Source: Sulfurospirillum sp964466465
Lineage (GTDB): Bacteria; Campylobacterota; Campylobacteria; Campylobacterales; Sulfurospirillaceae
Direction of reading: 5' to 3'
Assembly (NCBI GenBank): GCA_964466465.1
Contig: CAYXNJ010000023.1
Coordinates: forward strand, 1-37,454
DNA length: 37,454 nucleotides
Part shown: positions 1 to 9,044 of the stretch, piece after piece
How the letters are laid out: every line of letters starts with the position of its first letter
How positions within the stretch are numbered: position 1 is the stretch's first letter
The notes under the pieces: generated by a model
The model's database searches: none
What the model was told of the DNA's origin: nothing
The model's input: the letters and a program-made list of their open reading frames with translations, nothing else
Program-made: the position numbers and the translations under genes

Positions 1-1
1 A

Positions 2-856
2 GAGATTGAATTTTTTGCCAACCATTTTAATGTTGAACGTGAAGTTTGGGTGGAAATTGGTTTTGGAAGTGGGCGTCATTTATTGCATCAAGCCAAGAAA
101 AATCCGCATATTCAATTTATTGGCTTGGAGATTCATAAGCCATCGATTGAACAAGTCTTAAAGCAGTGCGAACTTCAAGGTATTGAAAATATCTTAGTGA
201 TTGATTATGATGCGCGTCTGTTTATGGAGTTTTTGCCTTCAAATATAGTAGGGCGTATTTTTGTTCATTTCCCTGTTCCTTGGGATAAAAAGCCACATCG
301 CCGTGTATTTTCAGCTGCTTTCATTGAAGAAGCTCTGAGAGTTTTGCATGTCAATGGAACATTAGAACTTAGAACCGATAGTCAACTCTATTTTGAATTT
401 ACATTCTCACAGATGATGCAACTCTCAAAGGCTAATGTTCAGGTCAAGAAAAATGCAGAATTGGAAATCACGAGTAAATATGAAGACCGTTGGCGTAAAA
501 TGGAAAAAGATATTTATGATGTGACGCTAACCAATGAAAGTGCATCACTTCCTATTCCAAAATTGGGTACATTACGCTTTGATGAATGTGTTGATTTCGC
601 AAAAGTGAAAGATAGTTTTAAAGAAGATCTTTTAAGAGGAGAGGGCTTTTTTGTTCATTTTGAAGAGTTGTTTGAAATAGATGACAAAAGCGGACTCATT
701 CGTCTCTCTTTTGGAGCAAATGAGCGTAATGAAAAGTGTTATATTTTGATACAAGAAGGAAAGCTTTCGTACCTTCCTGATCGCATTTTAGCAACTAAAA
801 GTAATTTGGCTGCACATACCTTAATTAAAGAGTGGTTCCATGGAATATGTGATTAA
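2..856 (+). CDS. trmB: tRNA (guanine-N7-)-methyltransferase, 5' end outside window
   Basis: The product methylates G46 of tRNA at N7 using S-adenosylmethionine. The frame is open to the left window edge, so the gene is cut and its true start lies upstream; the GTG at 50 is internal. The SAM-binding loop is visible as EIGFGSGRHL, followed by the acidic strand end FIGLEIHKPS. The TrmB signature region reads FVHFPVPWDKKPHRRV, then LELRTDS. About 90 residues follow the methyltransferase core, more than in E. coli TrmB; a longer C-terminal part is, as I recall, usual in Campylobacterota. The 3' end overlaps ftsE by 17 bp, so the two are probably co-transcribed. The family call is secure; nothing can be said about the missing N-terminus. 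Confidence 0.92.
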   Translation, partial: EIEFFANHFNVEREVWVEIGFGSGRHLLHQAKKNPHIQFIGLEIHKPSIEQVLKQCELQGIENILVIDYDARLFMEFLPSNIVGRIFVHFPVPWDKKPHRRVFSAAFIEEALRVLHVNGTLELRTDSQLYFEFTFSQMMQLSKANVQVKKNAELEITSKYEDRWRKMEKDIYDVTLTNESASLPIPKLGTLRFDECVDFAKVKDSFKEDLLRGEGFFVHFEELFEIDDKSGLIRLSFGANERNEKCYILIQEGKLSYLPDRILATKSNLAAHTLIKEWFHGICD

Positions 857-1511
857 AGCCAATGGCTTAAATATTAGCTATGGCAGGGATGAACCTATCA
901 TTACCGATGCAAGTATGCAAATAAAAGCACAAGAATTTGTTTTTATCACAGGTAAAAGTGGTAGCGGTAAATCAACCATCATCAAATCACTTTATGGAGA
1001 ACTATTCCCTAACCGTGGAGAGCTCAATGTCTGTGGTGTGGATTTTAAAAACATTAGCAGTTCTAAACTCAATCTTTTACGTCGTTATTTAGGTGTTGTT
1101 TTTCAAGATTATAAACTCATTGATGAATGGACGGTAGAACAAAACGTTATGCTTCCACTTATTATTGGTGGATTTTCAAAGAGCGTGTGTATTAAACAAG
1201 CGCATAAACTTTTAAAGCACGTGAAGTTATTGCATAAAATTAATAAATATCCCTATGAACTCAGTGGTGGTGAACAACAACGTGTGGCGATGGCTAGGGC
1301 ATTGGCGCATAATCCTGTGCTTATTTTAGCGGATGAACCAACAGGCAATTTAGATAGTTATTCAAGTGAGGTGATTTGGAATTTGCTCAAAGGTGCTAAA
1401 GAGCATTTAGGAACCACTGTACTTGTGGTAACGCATAATATCCCTTCGACACTGGGAATTGACTATAAACACTATTTTTTAGAAGGTGGCGTATTGCATG
1501 AGGTCAATTAA
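840..1511 (+). CDS. ftsE: Cell division ATP-binding protein FtsE
   Basis: Cytoplasmic ABC ATPase that pairs with FtsX at the division site and powers activation of periplasmic cell-wall hydrolases. All nucleotide-binding elements are present: Walker A GKSGSGKST (about residues 38-46), Q-loop VVFQDYKL, ABC signature LSGGEQQR, Walker B LILADEPT and the H-loop VVTHN. The length of 223 residues is typical of FtsE. It starts at ATG 840 inside the end of trmB and overlaps ftsX by 14 bp. LolD/MacB-type ATPases look similar, but the next two genes (FtsX-like permease, EnvC-like protein) decide for FtsE. Confidence 0.93.
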   Translation: MEYVIKANGLNISYGRDEPIITDASMQIKAQEFVFITGKSGSGKSTIIKSLYGELFPNRGELNVCGVDFKNISSSKLNLLRRYLGVVFQDYKLIDEWTVEQNVMLPLIIGGFSKSVCIKQAHKLLKHVKLLHKINKYPYELSGGEQQRVAMARALAHNPVLILADEPTGNLDSYSSEVIWNLLKGAKEHLGTTVLVVTHNIPSTLGIDYKHYFLEGGVLHEVN

Positions 1512-2307
1512 TAGCCATTTTTCCATTATGATTTCTGTTTTTGTTTTGCTCTTCTCCTTTCAATTCACAAATGTCATTAAGAGCGTAGTTAATGACTATG
1601 CAAGTAAAATAGTCAATGATTATGCGATTGTGGTTGTCTCTTCAGCAGAATTAAAAGAAGATGAACTGAAAAAGCAAATCCCTGAAATCGAAAGTTTGTC
1701 TGAAATTAGTAGCAAGAAGATTTTAGACAGGCTTAAAAACGATATGTCCTCTAAAAATCTAGCTCTTTTGCAAGTGGCACTTCCAAAGTTTTACTCCTTA
1801 AAGCTTGAATCTATTCCCAATAAAAAAAGAGTAGAAGCGATTAAACAGAAACTTTTAGGCATTAATAGCATTACACGTATTGAAACCTTTGCTAAGACAC
1901 ACGAAAAGATGTTTAAAATGTTACAACTTTTGCAAGCCATGGTTTATATTTTTGCTTTCTTTGTCGCATTTGTGGCTATTTTACTGATCTTTAAACAGAT
2001 TCGTATTTGGACGTATGAACACAATCGTCGCATGTCTATTATGACACTTTTTGGTGCTTCTTTTTTTATGAAAAGTGCGATGTTATACCGCATGACAATT
2101 GTTGATTCTCTTTTTAGTGCTCTTTTGGTATGTGTACTCTATACCATTGCCCCAAAATTGGGTGTAGTGAAGGACTTTGCCGCTGAGTTGGATATTGTCA
2201 TTCCTGAGTTTGATGTGTTGATTGAAGGTGGCACACTGCTTGGTGTATCGCTTCTCTTTTCATTGATTGCTGTGACACTTGTTGCTCGTAAGATTGGACG
2301 TGTATGA
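1498..2307 (+). CDS. ftsX: Cell division permease-like protein FtsX
   Basis: Inner-membrane partner of FtsE that passes conformational change from ATP hydrolysis to a periplasmic hydrolase activator. The 269-residue product shows the FtsX layout: one N-terminal membrane segment (about residues 8-27), a periplasmic domain of roughly 110 residues, then three more segments (around LLQAMVYIFAFFVAFVAILL, SLFSALLVCVLYTIAP and LLGVSLLFSLIAVTLVA). I choose ATG 1498 over the in-frame GTG at 1486 because ATG places a basic MRS directly before the membrane helix. The end overlaps envC as ATGA, implying translational coupling. Primary sequence is poorly conserved in this family; the call rests on topology and position after ftsE. 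Confidence 0.88.
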   Translation: MRSINSHFSIMISVFVLLFSFQFTNVIKSVVNDYASKIVNDYAIVVVSSAELKEDELKKQIPEIESLSEISSKKILDRLKNDMSSKNLALLQVALPKFYSLKLESIPNKKRVEAIKQKLLGINSITRIETFAKTHEKMFKMLQLLQAMVYIFAFFVAFVAILLIFKQIRIWTYEHNRRMSIMTLFGASFFMKSAMLYRMTIVDSLFSALLVCVLYTIAPKLGVVKDFAAELDIVIPEFDVLIEGGTLLGVSLLFSLIAVTLVARKIGRV

Positions 2308-3533
2308 AAAACTGGTTTTTAAGTGTGGCATGTTTCTTGCCACTTTTACTTAATGCAGCACCTAATACAGCCCAAAAGATTGATGAAAAAGCAAAAACAC
2401 TGCAAGAAAAGCTTCAAACTGAAAAACAAATTCATGGCAAGCTTCAAGATATAGCCAGTGATATTGTCGAAGGGGAAAAAGAGATTGAAAAAATTAAAGA
2501 CAAAATTGAAAATCTCAGTAAAACAATCGATGAATCTCAAGAAGCCATTCAACGTAAAAATGAGTATTTGGATAAGTTGACTAAAGATACGCAACAACTT
2601 TCTTCTCAAAAGAAAGATTTAGAGCAAAAAATCATTAAAATTATTGCAGAAGATTTTTCGTTTTATTTAGTTTCCGATAGTGGTTATCTGGATAATGAAG
2701 ATTGTATTTTGGTGGACGAAGTGCTCCAAAAAATGGACACCATTATGCGCAAAGAGTTTGGAAAACTCTCATCAGAATATAAACAAGTCAATGATCAAAT
2801 TTATTCGCAAAGCCAAGAAATTAAGACTATTCATGGTGAAATTCAAAGCGCTAAAAATAAAAAAGATGAGTTGCTTGCTTTAGAAAAAAAGCGTGAAAGT
2901 TCTATTGTCGCACTTAATGCAAAAAAAGAGAGTTATAAAAAGCAGCTGGATGATATTGCTAAAGAACGCGATGAAATTCGTACAACCTTAGAGCAGCTTA
3001 AAATCATCAAGGTTCAAGAAGAGAGTAAACTTTTAGCTGAGAAGAATGCTGCTGCAAAACGAGATAAAGGACCGACAACAGTTGGTGGTGGAGACAACAG
3101 CATCCGACAAATCGGTTCCTCTTATCAAAATAGTAATGTGAAAAAATATGTAGGCGAACGTACTATAGCACCTCTGGATAGTTACAGTGTGAAGCGTAAG
3201 TTTGGTGATTATGTTGATCCTATTTATAAAATCAAAATCTTTAATGAATCGGTTGTTTTAGCCTCATCAACACCTGATGCAACGGTTAAAAGCGTTCTTA
3301 ATGGTAAAGTTATTTTTGCAAAAGATACTGCTTCCATGGAAAAAGTGGTTATCATCGAAAATGGTGATGAAATTCATACCATTTACGCACACCTCTCCAA
3401 AATTGCTCCAACGATTCAAGTCGGGCAAAAAATTAAAAAAGGGTATGTCATTGGTCGTGTTGATAATGACCTTACCTTTGAAGTCACTCAGAAGAATTTT
3501 CATATTGATCCGTTAGAGCTGATTGCAAAGTAA
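2304..3533 (+). CDS. envC: EnvC-like murein hydrolase activator (coiled coil + degenerate LytM)
   Basis: Predicted exported activator of cell-wall amidases, recruited by FtsEX. A signal peptide (residues 1-18, ending LLNA-AP) is followed by a long charged coiled coil (about 25-240), a basic/Gly linker, and a C-terminal M23/LytM domain (about 295-409). The LytM fold is recognisable (VLNGKVIFAK, IYAHLSKI with H363, VGQKIKKGYVIG), but the zinc-site residues are largely missing. The usual HxxxD position has no histidine, and the normal HLHFE element reads DLTFEV. That fits an activator without hydrolase activity, as in E. coli EnvC. 409 residues, ATGA overlap with ftsX. A likely client is the amidase at 9028-10707 in the same directon. 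Confidence 0.88.
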   Translation: MKNWFLSVACFLPLLLNAAPNTAQKIDEKAKTLQEKLQTEKQIHGKLQDIASDIVEGEKEIEKIKDKIENLSKTIDESQEAIQRKNEYLDKLTKDTQQLSSQKKDLEQKIIKIIAEDFSFYLVSDSGYLDNEDCILVDEVLQKMDTIMRKEFGKLSSEYKQVNDQIYSQSQEIKTIHGEIQSAKNKKDELLALEKKRESSIVALNAKKESYKKQLDDIAKERDEIRTTLEQLKIIKVQEESKLLAEKNAAAKRDKGPTTVGGGDNSIRQIGSSYQNSNVKKYVGERTIAPLDSYSVKRKFGDYVDPIYKIKIFNESVVLASSTPDATVKSVLNGKVIFAKDTASMEKVVIIENGDEIHTIYAHLSKIAPTIQVGQKIKKGYVIGRVDNDLTFEVTQKNFHIDPLELIAK

Positions 3534-3540
3534 CTTTTTA

Positions 3541-3600
3541 GGTCTTTTAGTGTAAAATAGAAAAGTTTTCTATGCCTAAAGGCAGAAAGGTTTATACAAT
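3541..3600 (+). promoter_or_regulatory. Putative promoter and leader of pyrH
   Basis: This is the only sizeable gap in the first directon. It contains TGTAAAAT (extended -10, TAAAAT at 3553-3558), the usual form of Campylobacterota housekeeping promoters, preceded by a T-rich stretch. A short perfect hairpin (TGCC-TAAA-GGCA, 3573-3584) lies in the leader, and AAGG at 3587-3590 is 10 nt from the pyrH ATG. It probably gives pyrH-rpoZ-spoT transcription independent of ftsEX. Inferred from sequence only. Confidence 0.45.
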
Positions 3601-4320
3601 ATGCAGAAGAGAAAAAGGGTTTTAGTTAAGTTCTCTGGTGAAGCACTTGCTGGTGATAATGGGTTTGGTATCGACACTTCTATTTTGAAATTTATTGCCG
3701 ATGAAATTAAATCGTTGGTTTTAAACGGTATTGAAGTTGGAATCGTCATCGGCGGTGGCAATATCATTCGTGGCGTGAGTGCTGCAAAAGATGGTATTAT
3801 TAAACGTACGAGTGGTGATTATATGGGAATGCTTGCGACTGTCATTAACAGCGTCGCGATGCAAGAGGCGTTAGAACACGTTGGTATGGAAGTACGTGTT
3901 CAAAGTGCTATCAAAATGGAAGCGATTTGCGAAACGTTTATCGTAAGACGTGCACAACGCCATTTTGAAAAAGAGCGTATCGTTATTTTTGCAGCAGGTA
4001 CAGGCAATCCTTTCTTTACAACTGATACAGCTGCGACACTTCGTGCTATTGAAATTGGTGCTGATATGATTATTAAAGCAACTAAAGTCGATGGCGTTTA
4101 TGATAAAGATCCAAAGAAATTCCTCGATGCTCAAAAACTAAGTGAGCTTACCTACGATAGAGCAATGGATGATAACATCAAAGTAATGGACGATACGTCT
4201 ATTGCCCTTGCAAAAGATAACAATCTTCCTATCGTTGTATGCAATATGTTTGCAAAAGGGAATTTACTCAAAATTATTGAAGGCGACTTAAAAAGTTGCT
4301 CAATCGTTAGAAATAAATAA
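3601..4320 (+). CDS. pyrH: Uridylate (UMP) kinase
   Basis: Bacterial hexameric UMP kinase of the amino-acid-kinase fold, which makes UDP from UMP and ATP in pyrimidine nucleotide synthesis. The 239 residues match the family. Motifs include the N-terminal phosphate loop VLVKFSGEALAG, the Gly-rich IGGGNIIRG, the acceptor region RTSGDYMGMLATVIN, and the ATP-binding TKVDGVYDKDPKK. ATG 3601 has a distant but recognisable AAGG. rpoZ begins 7 bp after its stop. The gene order pyrH-rpoZ-spoT groups nucleotide supply, RNA polymerase and stringent response. Identification is firm. Confidence 0.96.
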   Translation: MQKRKRVLVKFSGEALAGDNGFGIDTSILKFIADEIKSLVLNGIEVGIVIGGGNIIRGVSAAKDGIIKRTSGDYMGMLATVINSVAMQEALEHVGMEVRVQSAIKMEAICETFIVRRAQRHFEKERIVIFAAGTGNPFFTTDTAATLRAIEIGADMIIKATKVDGVYDKDPKKFLDAQKLSELTYDRAMDDNIKVMDDTSIALAKDNNLPIVVCNMFAKGNLLKIIEGDLKSCSIVRNK

Positions 4321-4327
4321 GGAAAAA

Positions 4328-4546
4328 ATGATGCAAAGAACAGAAGAAATTACCGCAAAAGCATTGGCTCATATTGGGCAAGATCGTTATAAATTGGTTA
4401 TGCTTGTTTCAAAGAGAGCAGATCAGTTAGCCAATGGTGCTGAGCCTTTAGTCAAAGCAGATAAAAACAAACAAAAATTCACTGATATTGCACTGCTTGA
4501 AATTGCAGAAGGCAAAATTAGATTAGAATCTATTACTGATTTATAG
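4328..4546 (+). CDS. rpoZ: DNA-directed RNA polymerase subunit omega
   Basis: Small RNA polymerase subunit (72 residues) that binds the beta' C-terminus, assists assembly and in many bacteria forms part of a ppGpp site. The conserved core is clear: ITAKALAHIGQDRYKLVMLVSKRADQL, then FTDIALLEIAEGKI. Two adjacent ATG codons (4328, 4331) could serve as start; a weak GGAAAAA lies just upstream. It sits 11 bp before the (p)ppGpp synthetase/hydrolase gene, the same pairing as rpoZ-spoT in many proteobacteria, which supports the call despite the small size. Confidence 0.93.
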   Translation: MMQRTEEITAKALAHIGQDRYKLVMLVSKRADQLANGAEPLVKADKNKQKFTDIALLEIAEGKIRLESITDL

Positions 4547-4557
4547 TAGTTTGAAAC

Positions 4558-6714
4558 TTGGAAGAGTTAGTCGAAATTGTAAAAGAGTGTAAGCGCTCTG
4601 ATAAAGCGGTTGAACTCTTATACAAATATATCAAACCAACCCCTAATATTGAAAAAGCCGTTGCTTTTACGATAGCCAAACATCAAGGGCAGTATCGTAA
4701 AAGTGGCGAAGAATATGTCATCCACCCTATATTAGTGTGCGTTTTTGTAGCCTATTTGGGTGGTGATGAGTCGATGATCGTTGCTGGCTTATTGCATGAT
4801 GTTGTCGAAGATACGTCGTGTTCTACTGAAGATGTGAAAGCAATGTTTGGTGAAGAAGTGGGGCATTTGGTGGATGGATTAACCAAAATTGTCGAAATCC
4901 GTGACATTGAATTGATTCCTTCTTCTTCCAATGATAAGCTGGTTGCTTCTGCTTTGACATTTCGAAAGATGCTCATAGCTTCTATTCGCGATGTGCGTGT
5001 TTTAGTCGTAAAGTTGTGTGATCGTTTGCACAATATGCTTACCCTCTCTGCACTTGATCCCGTAAAACAACGCCGTATTGCCGAAGAGACCTTAGTCGTT
5101 TATGCACCTATTGCCCATCGTTTGGGTATTTCTTCAATTAAAAATCTTTTAGAAGATCTGAGTTTTTATTATGTCATGCCTAATGAATATAATAAAATTG
5201 ATGGTTACATTAAAGAACATGGACAGCAGCTTCAACTGCGCCTCAATCATTTTATCTCAAAAATTAAAAATCATATGCTCAAAGAGGGCTTTATCGAGAG
5301 CGATTTTACGATTCAAAAGCGTATCAAACACTATTATTCTATCTACATGAAAATGCAACGCAAAGGTGTGAGCATCGAAGAGGTCTTAGATCTTTTGGCA
5401 ATTCGTATTATCGTACGCACACCGATTGATTGTTATAGGGCTCTTGGTATTGTGCATCAGCATTTTAAGCCGCTTATTTCGCGCTTTAAAGACTATATTG
5501 CGATTCCAAAAGAGAATGGTTACCAAACGATTCATACAACCGTTTTTGATGACAAGTCTATTGTTGAGTCACAAATTAGGACCTATGATATGAATAAAAC
5601 CGCTGAGTACGGTGTTGCAGCGCATTGGAAGTATAAATCAGGCGGACTCAATCCTAAGCTTGATTGGCTCAATGAGCTAAACAATCAGAACGAAGAGATT
5701 GAAAATATCGAAGATTTTTATGCCATCGCCAAAGATAATCTCTACAGCGAAGATATCGCCGTTTTTTCTCCTAAAGGCGACATCTTTACTCTCCCACGTG
5801 GAGCAACTGTGCTTGATTTTGCGTATGAAGTTCATACCGAAGTTGGAACGTATGCTGATGAAGCGTATGTCAATAAACAAAAAGTTCCATTGCTTAGCGA
5901 GCTGAAAAATGGAGACATTGTACGCATCGTTACTTCAAAAGAGCCAAAATACCGCTGTAGTTGGGTCAATAGCGTTAAAACAGGCAAAGCAAAAAGCACC
6001 ATCCAAGCGAATTGTCGCCAAAAAATTAAAGAGATCAATCATAGAGTTTCTCTCAAAATTCTCTCTCATACCTTTGGGGTAGCCGAGAATAAAGTTGAAG
6101 CGTGGGTAGAGCAAGAACACGCGATGAAAAAAATTTTTAGAGTGGCTACGGATTCGATTTATTTTCAGGATGTTTCCAATACCTTAAAACTTTATGCGAT
6201 GCAAGATACACTGCTTTTCCCATTACTGAAAAAAGATCGTTACCTTGTACGAAAACAGAAATTTGAAAATATTGTTATTTACTCGAATCATCATATTGCG
6301 AATGTCTATTTTGACTATTGTTGCCATCCAAAACGTGGGGATGATATTGTCGGATTTCAAAAAGGCAATGATGTATTTGTGCATCATAAGCTTTGTGAGC
6401 GTGCAGCAATATTGATGGAAGAGAATGAACCGATGGTCTTTGTCAAATGGACGAAAGAAGCGCCAGATCGTTACAAACTCATTGTAAGCCTTGAGAATAA
6501 GAAGGGCTCTTTAGCCTCGTTTTTAGCTTATTTGGCTAAAATGCAGATCAATCTGGTGACCATTGAGCTTGGAAAAGCCGAAGATGAGGGGCATGCAGAC
6601 TATTTTGAGATGATTTTAGAATTGCCTGATAAAAATGTCAGTGCAGTGCGTGAAAACCTCAAAGGACGCTATCGCGTGATCGAATTTGTTTCGGTCAATG
6701 ATGCTTATAAATAA
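4558..6714 (+). CDS. spoT: Bifunctional (p)ppGpp synthetase/hydrolase (Rel/SpoT)
   Basis: Long RSH protein of 718 residues controlling the stringent response. Domain order: HD hydrolase with intact catalytic HD (H80-D81 in LLHDVVEDT), synthetase domain (about 260-370) with RFKD at 309-312 and NGYQTIHTTVF, TGS domain (about 400-465, IAVFSPKGDIFTLPRG), and a C-terminal ACT domain (about 640-710, YKLIVSLENKKGSLASFL). The RxKD motif, rather than ExDD, is that of bifunctional enzymes, and Campylobacterota normally carry one such RSH. The start is TTG 4558: an in-frame stop lies just upstream (4552-4554) and the next in-frame ATG is far inside the HD domain. No clear ribosome-binding site precedes this TTG, so translation may be coupled to rpoZ. 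Confidence 0.96.
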   Translation: MEELVEIVKECKRSDKAVELLYKYIKPTPNIEKAVAFTIAKHQGQYRKSGEEYVIHPILVCVFVAYLGGDESMIVAGLLHDVVEDTSCSTEDVKAMFGEEVGHLVDGLTKIVEIRDIELIPSSSNDKLVASALTFRKMLIASIRDVRVLVVKLCDRLHNMLTLSALDPVKQRRIAEETLVVYAPIAHRLGISSIKNLLEDLSFYYVMPNEYNKIDGYIKEHGQQLQLRLNHFISKIKNHMLKEGFIESDFTIQKRIKHYYSIYMKMQRKGVSIEEVLDLLAIRIIVRTPIDCYRALGIVHQHFKPLISRFKDYIAIPKENGYQTIHTTVFDDKSIVESQIRTYDMNKTAEYGVAAHWKYKSGGLNPKLDWLNELNNQNEEIENIEDFYAIAKDNLYSEDIAVFSPKGDIFTLPRGATVLDFAYEVHTEVGTYADEAYVNKQKVPLLSELKNGDIVRIVTSKEPKYRCSWVNSVKTGKAKSTIQANCRQKIKEINHRVSLKILSHTFGVAENKVEAWVEQEHAMKKIFRVATDSIYFQDVSNTLKLYAMQDTLLFPLLKKDRYLVRKQKFENIVIYSNHHIANVYFDYCCHPKRGDDIVGFQKGNDVFVHHKLCERAAILMEENEPMVFVKWTKEAPDRYKLIVSLENKKGSLASFLAYLAKMQINLVTIELGKAEDEGHADYFEMILELPDKNVSAVRENLKGRYRVIEFVSVNDAYK

Positions 6715-6735
6715 TCGAAGAAGGAAATAAGAGAT

Positions 6736-7947
6736 ATGGATATGCGGATTCAAAATGCGCTTAAAGAGATCAAAAGAGGCATTAGTGAGATTATTGATGA
6801 AGAGCGCGTTGTTACATTACTCAAAAATTATTTTGAAAAGGGTGAGACATTTTTAGTCAAAGCGGGCTTTGATCCAACAGCACCTGATCTTCATCTAGGA
6901 CATACCGTATTGCTTCAAAAGATGGCATTACTTCAAAAATTTGGTGCAGTAGTTCAATTCCTTATTGGTGACTTTACGGGGATGATTGGTGACCCAACGG
7001 GTAAAAATGAGACACGTAAAAAATTGACACGTGAAGTAGTTTTAGCGAATGCTCAAAGTTATAAAGAGCAAGTGTTTAAAATTTTAGATCCAGAGAAAAC
7101 TGTGGTTATGTTTAACTCAGAGTGGATCGAAGGTTTAGGTGCGGCTGGTTTAGTAGAACTTACGACCACATTTAACGTAGCACGTATGCTTGAGCGTGAA
7201 GATTTTGAAAAACGCTATAAGTCTCAAACTCCTATCTCTATTAGTGAATTTTTATACCCCTTGCTTCAAGGTTACGACAGTGTCGCGATGAAAAGTGACA
7301 TTGAAATGGGTGGTACGGACCAGAAGTTTAACCTTTTGATGGGACGCCATTTACAACGTGCGTATAACATAGGAAAAGAGCAAGCGGTTATTATGATGCC
7401 ACTCCTTGAAGGACTTGATGGCGTCAATAAAATGAGTAAATCGCTAGGCAATTATATTGGTGTAACCGACACGTCAAGTGATATGTTTGGTAAGATGCTG
7501 AGTATTAGCGATGAATTGATGTGGCGTTATTATGAGCTACTGAGCACTAAATCATTGGAAGAAATTGCTACACTCAAAAAAGAAGTTGAATCAGGTTCTG
7601 TGCATCCAAAACATGCAAAAGAAATGATCGCTTTAGAAATTATTGAGCGTTATCATAATAAGGCTGAAGCATTAGAAGCAAAAGCAGAGTTTGATCGTGT
7701 GCATTCTCAAAACGAGATTCCAACAGACATTGAAACTTTTGTCATCAATGAATCTCCACTATGGATCGCAAAAGCACTCGTTGATTGTGGACTTGAATCT
7801 TCAACATCACAAGCAAGACGTGACATTAAACAAGGAGCTGTAAAGCTCGATCAAGAAAAAGTCGATGATGAACAGTTACAACTCACGTCTAGAGAGTACA
7901 TTCTCCAAGTGGGCAAGCGCAAATTTGCTAGATTAAAGGTGCAATAA
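6736..7947 (+). CDS. tyrS: Tyrosyl-tRNA synthetase
   Basis: Class Ic aminoacyl-tRNA synthetase charging tRNA-Tyr. The HIGH-type motif is H53-LG-H56 (in PDLHLGHTVLLQ), and the KMSKS loop is K232-MSKS236. A C-terminal S4-like RNA-binding domain is visible from about residue 335 (SQARRDIKQGAVKLDQEKV). The KMSKS (not KFGKS) form and 403-residue length place it with the TyrZ-like group. ATG 6736 is preceded by AAGGAAATAAGAG. The stop codon overlaps the next start (TAATG). It lies 21 bp after spoT. Confidence 0.96.
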   Translation: MDMRIQNALKEIKRGISEIIDEERVVTLLKNYFEKGETFLVKAGFDPTAPDLHLGHTVLLQKMALLQKFGAVVQFLIGDFTGMIGDPTGKNETRKKLTREVVLANAQSYKEQVFKILDPEKTVVMFNSEWIEGLGAAGLVELTTTFNVARMLEREDFEKRYKSQTPISISEFLYPLLQGYDSVAMKSDIEMGGTDQKFNLLMGRHLQRAYNIGKEQAVIMMPLLEGLDGVNKMSKSLGNYIGVTDTSSDMFGKMLSISDELMWRYYELLSTKSLEEIATLKKEVESGSVHPKHAKEMIALEIIERYHNKAEALEAKAEFDRVHSQNEIPTDIETFVINESPLWIAKALVDCGLESSTSQARRDIKQGAVKLDQEKVDDEQLQLTSREYILQVGKRKFARLKVQ

Positions 7948-9044
7948 TGTCATTAAATGCTCTAAAAATTGGCAAATACACCATTGAATACCCGATTGTT
8001 CAAGGTGGTATGGGACTTGGTATTAGCTGGGATAAACTAGCAGGTACGGTAAGTTTAGAAGGTGGACTTGGTGTCATCAGTTCTGTTGGCACAGGATACT
8101 ATAACAGCAACCATTTTAGTAAGAAGAACATCAATGCACGTCCTTTTGAGGCAGAAAACTTTTACTCAAAAGAGGGACTAAATGCTATCGTAGCCAATGC
8201 ACGAAAGATTTGTGGCGATAAACCCCTTGCCATGAATATTCTCTATGCTATTAATGATTACGAACGTGTCATTAAAGATTCATGTGAAGCAGGTGTGGAT
8301 ATTATTATTACAGGGGCTGGACTTCCAACCAATATGCCTGAATTTACTGCGGACTATCCTGATGTTGCATTGGTTCCAATCGTTTCTTCTGCTAAGGCAC
8401 TTAAAATTATTTGTAAACGTTGGACACAACGTTACAATCGTCTGCCTGATGCGATTGTGGTTGAAGGACCACTAAGTGGTGGACACCAAGGCTTTACATA
8501 TGAGCAGTGCTCTCAAGAAGAGTATCAGCTTGAGAACTTGATAGCTCCGATTAAAGAAGAGATCAAACTATGGGGTGATTTTCCATTGATCGCTGCGGGT
8601 GGCGTATGGGATCATGATGATATTTTAAAAATGATTGCTTTAGGTGCTGATGGTGTTCAGATGGGAACACGTTTTATTGGTACCCATGAGTGCGATGCTG
8701 CTCAAAACTTTAAAGATGTTTTATTAAAGGCTCAAAAAGAAGATATTCAACTTTTTAAATCGCCTGTCGGATACCCAGCAAGAGGAGTTAGAACCAATCT
8801 CATTCAAATGGTTGAAAAAAGAGAAGGTCCTGCAATTCGCTGCATTAGTAACTGCGTCAGTCCATGTCATAGAGGACAAGAAGCCAAAGCAGTTGGTTAT
8901 TGTATTGCAGATCGCCTCAGTGATGCCTACATGGGAAAAACAGAAACGGGGCTCTTTTTTACAGGAGCTAACGGTTATAAACTGAATGAAATTATAAGTG
9001 TTAAAGAACTCATTGCAAAGTTGGTACATGGGGAAACACATTAG
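7947..9044 (+). CDS. Nitronate monooxygenase / FabK-like FMN oxidoreductase
   Basis: TIM-barrel flavoprotein of the 2-nitropropane dioxygenase family (365 residues), whose members oxidise nitronates or, as FabK, reduce enoyl-ACP. Seen: N-terminal FMN region IVQGGMGLGISW, the active-site element GPLSGGHQGF with the family histidine, and C-terminal phosphate-binding strands LIAAGGVWDHDDIL and GADGVQMGTRF. Near the end there are four closely spaced cysteines (C299, C303, C307, C319). I recall a similar C-terminal Cys cluster in Bacteroides and clostridial members. The substrate cannot be assigned. Its start shares one base with the tyrS stop, and the amidase gene overlaps its end by 17 bp. Confidence 0.82.
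   Translation: MSLNALKIGKYTIEYPIVQGGMGLGISWDKLAGTVSLEGGLGVISSVGTGYYNSNHFSKKNINARPFEAENFYSKEGLNAIVANARKICGDKPLAMNILYAINDYERVIKDSCEAGVDIIITGAGLPTNMPEFTADYPDVALVPIVSSAKALKIICKRWTQRYNRLPDAIVVEGPLSGGHQGFTYEQCSQEEYQLENLIAPIKEEIKLWGDFPLIAAGGVWDHDDILKMIALGADGVQMGTRFIGTHECDAAQNFKDVLLKAQKEDIQLFKSPVGYPARGVRTNLIQMVEKREGPAIRCISNCVSPCHRGQEAKAVGYCIADRLSDAYMGKTETGLFFTGANGYKLNEIISVKELIAKLVHGETH

Noticed and set aside
2304..3533. EnvC-like protein as an active M23 endopeptidase
   Set aside because: The zinc ligands of the HxxxD and HLH motifs are missing, so catalytic activity is not supported.
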